A stretch of DNA of 17,880 bases from CAZWVM01 sp964637705 (GTDB lineage: Bacteria; UBA8481), in NCBI GenBank assembly GCA_964637705.1, contig CAZWVM010000063.1:1-17880 (forward strand), written 5' to 3'. The notes beneath the pieces are model-generated. The model was not told the DNA's origin, did not search any database, and saw only the letters and a program-made list of their open reading frames with translations. Positions 13,696-17,880 of the stretch are shown piece by piece; the stretch's first letter is position 1; each line of letters opens with the position of its first letter. The position numbers and the translations under genes are program-made.

Positions 13696-16600
13696 CTAAA
13701 GTCCGAATTGGCGACCCAGTTCGAAGAGATCCTCGGCGTCGATCGTCCCGTCCTGCCCGTTCCGGCCGATGTCATAGAGGGTGTCGTATTGAGCCGGAAC
13801 ACGGTAACGCGGCACGATCGCCAGCACGTCGGCTGTCGTCACGAGCGAGTCCCCCGAGAAGTCCGCCGTGAGCCGGCTGGTGCGGCCTCGCACGATCGTC
13901 GAATACCAGCTTTCGTTGATCCGGGGCGAGGCGTTGTCCAGGGCCGTCACGCGGTAGTAATAGTCCGTGTCGAAGGTGGCCGAGGAATCCCAGAAGGTGA
14001 TCGCCGTCGTCTCCGCGAGAAGCACGCACCAATCCGTCGTGTCGGCCGCGCGGGAGCGATAGAGGCGGTAGGCCGCCACCGAGGTCTCGCCGGAGTGACC
14101 GTCCTCGTTGGCGACGGGAGCCGTCCAGGACAGAGTGATGCGACCGTGGGCGGTGTCCACGGCGAGAACCGGCGCCTCGGGCGCCACCGTGTCGCGCCCG
14201 GCGGCCGTGTCGATCTCCGAGAGACGGAACGGCGTATAGGCGATCTTCGCGCGCCCCGAGCCCCAGATGCGGGCCGCGATGCGGGACGAGTCGGTCGTCC
14301 CGAACCAGTCGCGGTTCAGCGTCGCTCCGGAGGCCACGGTCGAGTAGACGAGCGAATCCGGGCGGGACGTCGAACCGCGAAGGTTGTTGCGCTCGAACGT
14401 GACCGACTCGGTCGATCCCCCGAGCGCCAGGGCGTAGCCCGCGTTGCCGGCGATCTCGTTCGCGACAACGGTGTTCTGCCGGCCGCCGCTGATGGAGATG
14501 CCGTGGGTGGCGTGCGAATCGACGAGATTCCGCGCGACCAGCGTTCCCGTGCACGAGGCGATGTAGAGCCCGGCCGCCGCCGAGGATCCGCTCGTCCGGA
14601 CGACGTTCGAAAGAACCTGGTTCGCCGTGCCGTCGCTCAGGGCGATCCCTTCGCGACCGTTCGAGGAGACCGTGCAGAAGCGAACCACGTTCCGCGCGCC
14701 CTCGATGTAGATGCCCCCGAGCCGGTTCCCCCTCACCACCTGGCTCTCGATGGTGTTGTCCCGGCAGTTCGATGTCATGTGGATCCCGTTGTCCCAGCAG
14801 GTCTCCACGCCGTTTCCCCTCACGACGTTTCCCGCGCCGTTGGACATGTAGAGACCGTAGAGGAGATTCGTGGTGCGGATCGTGTTCTCCGCGACATGGT
14901 TGGAGTCGCTGTTCACGAAGGAGAGGGCCGAGTAGTCCGAGTTCCGGACGAGGTTCCGGGTGAAGTCGTTGCTGTCGGCCTCCGAAACGAAGACCCCGTA
15001 GTAGTCCGCGTTCGTGATTTCGTTCGAGTCGATGACGTTGCCGTACGAGGTCCCCTCGAGGCGCACGTTCTCCATCCGTCCGCACGAGTCGATGGCGTTG
15101 TCGCGGATCGTATTGGTGTCGGAACAACTCAGCCAGAGGCCCGTGCCGCCGGCGTTGTGAATTCGGCAGGAGAGGATCGAGGAGCGGTGCGTGTTGTAGA
15201 GGCGGATGCCCTGCGAATCCCGCGCCGCGTTCCGGATCTCCACGGCGCGGACCAGCATGTTGACCCGCGAATCGAGAGCGATCACGTGCCCGCCCGCGCC
15301 GCCGCGGTCCAGGATCGAGGCGCCGACGCCCATGCCGACCAGGGCGACGCTGTCCACGGCCGAGGCGAAAGTCTCCGCGTAGACGCCCGAATCGAGGTAG
15401 ACCGTGTCGCCGGCGGTGAGATGCGGCAGGACCGCGGCGAGGGTCCGCCTCGGCGTTGCGGCCGACAGCCCGTTGTTCGCGTCGCTCCCGACCGCGGAGG
15501 TGAAACTGTCGCCGGCGGTCGACGTGTCGTTCACGTACCAGGCGTTCGCGCCGGAGGTATCGGGCGCGGACGAGACGACGTCCACCAGGTAGACCGGCGT
15601 CTCGGGAATGTCGATCGTGACCGCTCCGCCCGCGACCGCGAGCGTCGTGCTCTCGAAGGCGAAGTTCTGGTTCGGCGCCGCCAGGATCCTCGTCACGGTC
15701 GAGCCCGCAAGACCCGTGATCGTGACGTTCGAGTGCGTCCCCGTCGCCTCCTTGCTCCAGAGCACGTGGACAAACGTATCGCCGATCCGGAAGCGATATC
15801 CGTAGACGTTGGACGGCACCGAGTCCGTCGTCACGGAATCGTGGTAGTCGATGAGCGATGCCATCTTCTTGAAGGCGAAGTAGTTCTGCCGCTTCGCGCC
15901 CGTCGAATCGACGAGCGCCATCCACTGCAGGTTCGCCGTCGAATCCATCGGAGCCGTGATCTCGGCGTAGAAGATCCGCTCGAACTTTCCCGTCGCCATC
16001 CCCCACACGGTCGTCTGCACCAGCCATCGGGCGTTCGCGTCCTGGGAGGCCGCCATCTGGTTCGGCGGGTTCGCCCCCAGATGGTCGTAGAAGGCGTATT
16101 CCGTCGCCCAGACGGGCTTGCCCGAGAGTCCGCAGGAGGCGAGGTGGGCGGGGAAGTTCACCGAGTAGAAGGAATCGCTCGGGTGGAGCGCCTGGTCGAG
16201 AGGCGAGTAGGTGTGGAAGGAGATGACCTGAATGGAGTCGGCGCCGATGCGGGCGACGAGAGAATCGGCCGCCTCGCGCGAGAAGGGATTGTAGACGAGC
16301 GTGCAGGTCGCGCAGGCGGCCTTCATCGCCACGACCGCCGACTCCATCATCCGGGCGAAGGAGTCGTGACCCAGCCCCGAAAACTCCGGGTTCGTGGTGC
16401 CGTACTCGTTGAAGAACTCCCAGTGCTTGATGGGGTAGACGAGCCCGGGCATGTCGTTCACGCCGTCGCCGTCGTAACGCTCCACGAACTGCGCCACCGC
16501 GCTCGCGAACTGCGCCGGGGTGATCCAGACGTTGTTCTTGCGGGGGCTGAGGATTCCGAGCGCGACGACGCCCGAGTCCTGGTAGTCGCGCAACTCGCTG

Positions 16601-16845
16601 TCGAAGAAGACGGGCGAGGCCCAGTTCGAGTCGGTGATATTGGTGGGCAGGCGCGCCCAGTGGCTTCCGAGGTCCGGCGCGTAGTCCTTGACCCCGGAGA
16701 TCGCGGCGGCGCCCATGCGGGATGCGACGGCGGAGTCATAGGAGACGGCGGCCAAACCCGGCGCGGCCAGCAGAACGACGAGATGAGCCGCCGCCCATGC
16801 GGCACTGAAGACCGATCGGACTCCCCTGCGCTCTCTCACGATCAC
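13696..16845 (-). CDS. Exported multidomain protein: clan-A glycoside-hydrolase-like barrel, beta-helix, FnIII, dockerin-like tail
   Basis: A 1049-aa protein. Residues 1-33 are a signal peptide (hydrophobic 14-33, cleavage near G-L-A-A). Residues about 36-345 resemble a clan-A TIM barrel. E147 in HWEFFNEYG (Asn-Glu, as in the acid/base motif) and E249 in KPVWATEY (nucleophile position) are the candidate catalytic pair, with VISFHTYSP (207-215) between them. Residues about 346-425 look like a beta-sandwich extension. A right-handed parallel beta-helix follows from SDANNGLSAATPRRTL (454-469) to about 880, with about 22-24-residue PbH1/NosD-like coils (N-x-I-x-x-N patterns). FnIII is about 888-990. 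Residues 994-1049 carry two EF-hand/dockerin-like loops (D995-S997-D999-D1006; D1025 to D1036). The likely role is surface or secreted polysaccharide breakdown. The GTG start at 16845 is not certain: no ribosome site, and TAATAT lies 8 nt upstream. Confidence 0.8.
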   Translation of the reverse strand: MIVRERRGVRSVFSAAWAAAHLVVLLAAPGLAAVSYDSAVASRMGAAAISGVKDYAPDLGSHWARLPTNITDSNWASPVFFDSELRDYQDSGVVALGILSPRKNNVWITPAQFASAVAQFVERYDGDGVNDMPGLVYPIKHWEFFNEYGTTNPEFSGLGHDSFARMMESAVVAMKAACATCTLVYNPFSREAADSLVARIGADSIQVISFHTYSPLDQALHPSDSFYSVNFPAHLASCGLSGKPVWATEYAFYDHLGANPPNQMAASQDANARWLVQTTVWGMATGKFERIFYAEITAPMDSTANLQWMALVDSTGAKRQNYFAFKKMASLIDYHDSVTTDSVPSNVYGYRFRIGDTFVHVLWSKEATGTHSNVTITGLAGSTVTRILAAPNQNFAFESTTLAVAGGAVTIDIPETPVYLVDVVSSAPDTSGANAWYVNDTSTAGDSFTSAVGSDANNGLSAATPRRTLAAVLPHLTAGDTVYLDSGVYAETFASAVDSVALVGMGVGASILDRGGAGGHVIALDSRVNMLVRAVEIRNAARDSQGIRLYNTHRSSILSCRIHNAGGTGLWLSCSDTNTIRDNAIDSCGRMENVRLEGTSYGNVIDSNEITNADYYGVFVSEADSNDFTRNLVRNSDYSALSFVNSDSNHVAENTIRTTNLLYGLYMSNGAGNVVRGNGVETCWDNGIHMTSNCRDNTIESQVVRGNRLGGIYIEGARNVVRFCTVSSNGREGIALSDGTANQVLSNVVRTSGSSAAAGLYIASCTGTLVARNLVDSHATHGISISGGRQNTVVANEIAGNAGYALALGGSTESVTFERNNLRGSTSRPDSLVYSTVASGATLNRDWFGTTDSSRIAARIWGSGRAKIAYTPFRLSEIDTAAGRDTVAPEAPVLAVDTAHGRITLSWTAPVANEDGHSGETSVAAYRLYRSRAADTTDWCVLLAETTAITFWDSSATFDTDYYYRVTALDNASPRINESWYSTIVRGRTSRLTADFSGDSLVTTADVLAIVPRYRVPAQYDTLYDIGRNGQDGTIDAEDLFELGRQFGL

Positions 16846-16954
16846 CCGAAGCCATATTATCGCGGAGCGGTCAAGACGCCACGTGGAATTCAGTCTATTT
16901 TCTTACCCTGTGCATGGAGGAGATAGTTCGACTTCATATCCATCCCCCTGTGGT

Positions 16955-17880
16955 TTATCGACCGACGTGAGCGACGGTCTTCTCGGCCAACCTGAGGAAC
17001 GCGCGGATCGTCTTGTCGAGGTGAGGCTCGGGCGTGTTCTCCTCCTTGCAGTGGGACAAGCCCGGCGAACTCTGGGCGAACATCATGACCGTCGGCATCA
17101 GGGGAACCATCTCCGCCGCGTCGTGCAGGGGGCCGGACGGCAGGAACGGCGCGTCGCCCGTCATCTCCTTCACGGATTGGGCGCAGAACTCGAGGAGCGT
17201 CGGGTCGAAGAGTCGCGGCTCGATTTGCCAGAGCGTCTGCCATTCCACCGAGGTCTTGTTCCTTTTCGCCGAGGCCTTCGAGGCCTTCTTCGCGGCGGCG
17301 AGCATCCGTGCGAGAACCTTCGCGTCGAGGGCGCGCATGTCGAGCGATATCTCGCACGCCCCCGGGCAGGCCGTGACGATGCACGGCTCCACCTTCACGA
17401 CGCCGCAGGTCGCGACAACGCGGGTCTTCGGAGTCGGCCCCGAGAACTTCAGGGCGATCTCGCGGCAGGCGAGCGCGAACTCGGCGGCCGAGAGGAAGGC
17501 GTCACGTCGAAGCGGAACGGGCGTCGAGCCGGAATGCGCGGCCTGCCCCTTGAACCGGATGAAGTGGCGCTCCACGCCGACGGTGCCAAGGACCACGCCC
17601 GCCGGCTTCTTCATCGACTCGAGCACCGGTCCCTGCTCGATGTGCAGTTCGAGATAGGCGGCGCCCTTCTGCGCGCGCAGGTGCTTGCCGGCCGCGAGCA
17701 TCGTCTCGAGCTTCACGCCGTTCTCATTCAGGGCGTCGGGCATCGAGACTCCGGCACGGTCCTTGAGGTGCGCCAGTTCCTTCTTCGGATTCAGCGAGCC
17801 GCTCGCGGAGGACGAACCCACGAGCGAGCGGCCGAAGCGGGCCCCTTCCTCGTCCGCCCAGTCCACGACGTGGATCGTCG
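16955..17880 (-). CDS. M20-family amidohydrolase (N-carbamoyl-L-amino acid hydrolase / allantoate amidohydrolase type), N-terminus outside the window
   Basis: About 308 C-terminal residues are visible, ending at TAA; the frame continues past the right edge (T-I-H-V-V-D-W-A-D-E-E-G). The family uses a two-metal centre to hydrolyse carbamoyl or ureido groups. Visible motifs: VVDWADEEGARFGRSLVGSS (catalytic and metal-binding Glu pair), LELHIEQGPVLE (metal His), GQAAHSGSTPVPLRRDAFLSA (dimerisation-lid substrate block), LPSGPLHDAAEMV, where the family usually has SGAGHDA, and SPGLSHCKEEN (last metal His). The P-L in place of A-G beside the substrate His may mean a different substrate. A 15-residue Lys/Ala/Ser-rich insert (AAKKASKASAKRNKTS) in the C-terminal part is odd. 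The exact substrate cannot be assigned. Confidence 0.85.
   Translation of the reverse strand, partial: TIHVVDWADEEGARFGRSLVGSSSASGSLNPKKELAHLKDRAGVSMPDALNENGVKLETMLAAGKHLRAQKGAAYLELHIEQGPVLESMKKPAGVVLGTVGVERHFIRFKGQAAHSGSTPVPLRRDAFLSAAEFALACREIALKFSGPTPKTRVVATCGVVKVEPCIVTACPGACEISLDMRALDAKVLARMLAAAKKASKASAKRNKTSVEWQTLWQIEPRLFDPTLLEFCAQSVKEMTGDAPFLPSGPLHDAAEMVPLMPTVMMFAQSSPGLSHCKEENTPEPHLDKTIRAFLRLAEKTVAHVGR

Noticed and set aside
13708..16926. Very long plus-strand open frame (about 1072 codons)
   Set aside because: It is antisense to the 1049-aa exported protein and is rich in R, D, V and H without any domain; stop-poor antisense frames are expected at this GC content.
16892..16948. Small 16-17-codon ORF (M-D-M-K-S-N-Y-L-L-H...) between the M20 gene and the exported protein gene
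   Set aside because: It is short, without clear conservation or a convincing separate ribosome site, and is merely the tail of a shadow frame of the M20 gene.
1..17880. Defence, toxin-antitoxin, phage or biosynthetic system
   Set aside because: All supported genes are housekeeping, envelope, regulatory or single catabolic genes; no integrase, transposase, nuclease pair or modular synthase was seen on either strand.

Overview
The window comes from a high-GC Gram-negative bacterium. LptE points to an LPS outer membrane, and a FlgM-type anti-sigma factor with a sigma-28-like promoter points to flagella. Third-position GC is very high, which produces long antisense shadow frames, including one of about 1070 codons. 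The large exported protein with a beta-helix, FnIII and dockerin-like tail is in the style of uncultured FCB/Eisenbacteria-like or deltaproteobacterial lineages. That placement is a guess, because no rRNA is present.

Layout, left to right. (a) 1-1036 (-): N-terminal part of a two-TM sensor protein that enters a GAF-like domain at the window edge. (b) 1037-1406: a non-coding gap with a promoter, a diverged inverted-repeat pair and a strong hairpin. (c) 1407-4048 (-): a probable operon of a DksA/TraR-like zinc-finger protein with a histone-like Lys/Ala tail, a SpoIID/LytB exported protein, and queA, with a GTGA overlap between spoIID and queA. (d) 4310-4567 (+): rpsT with its own promoter, ended by a hairpin shared with the convergent lptE-holA pair (4632-6223, -). 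holA has no usual start codon and probably begins at CTG. (e) 6360-6722 (+): a half-size TauE/SafE membrane protein. (f) 6766-9321 (-): glnS followed by a formyltransferase-family gene. (g) 9455-9757 (-): flgM with a sigma-28-like promoter and a clear intrinsic terminator. (h) 9854-13533 (-): gatC-gatA-gatB plus a small membrane protein, with an unusual 18-bp tandem array between gatA and gatB. (i) 13696-16845 (-): a 1049-aa exported multidomain carbohydrate-active-type protein. (j) 16955-17880 (-): an M20-family amidohydrolase, N-terminus outside the window.

How the genes work together. Most are housekeeping: translation (rpsT, queA, glnS, gatCAB), replication (holA), envelope (lptE, spoIID) and global regulation (dksA-like). 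Both GlnRS and GatCAB are encoded here, so GatCAB probably serves Asp-tRNA(Asn), or the two glutamine routes are redundant. The best second-look items are the gatA/gatB repeat array, the sigma-28-like promoter of flgM, the apparently leaderless starts of gatC and glnS, the CTG start of holA, and the composite exported protein. I found no CRISPR array, insertion sequence, phage gene, tRNA or rRNA, and no clearly new multi-gene defence or biosynthetic system.
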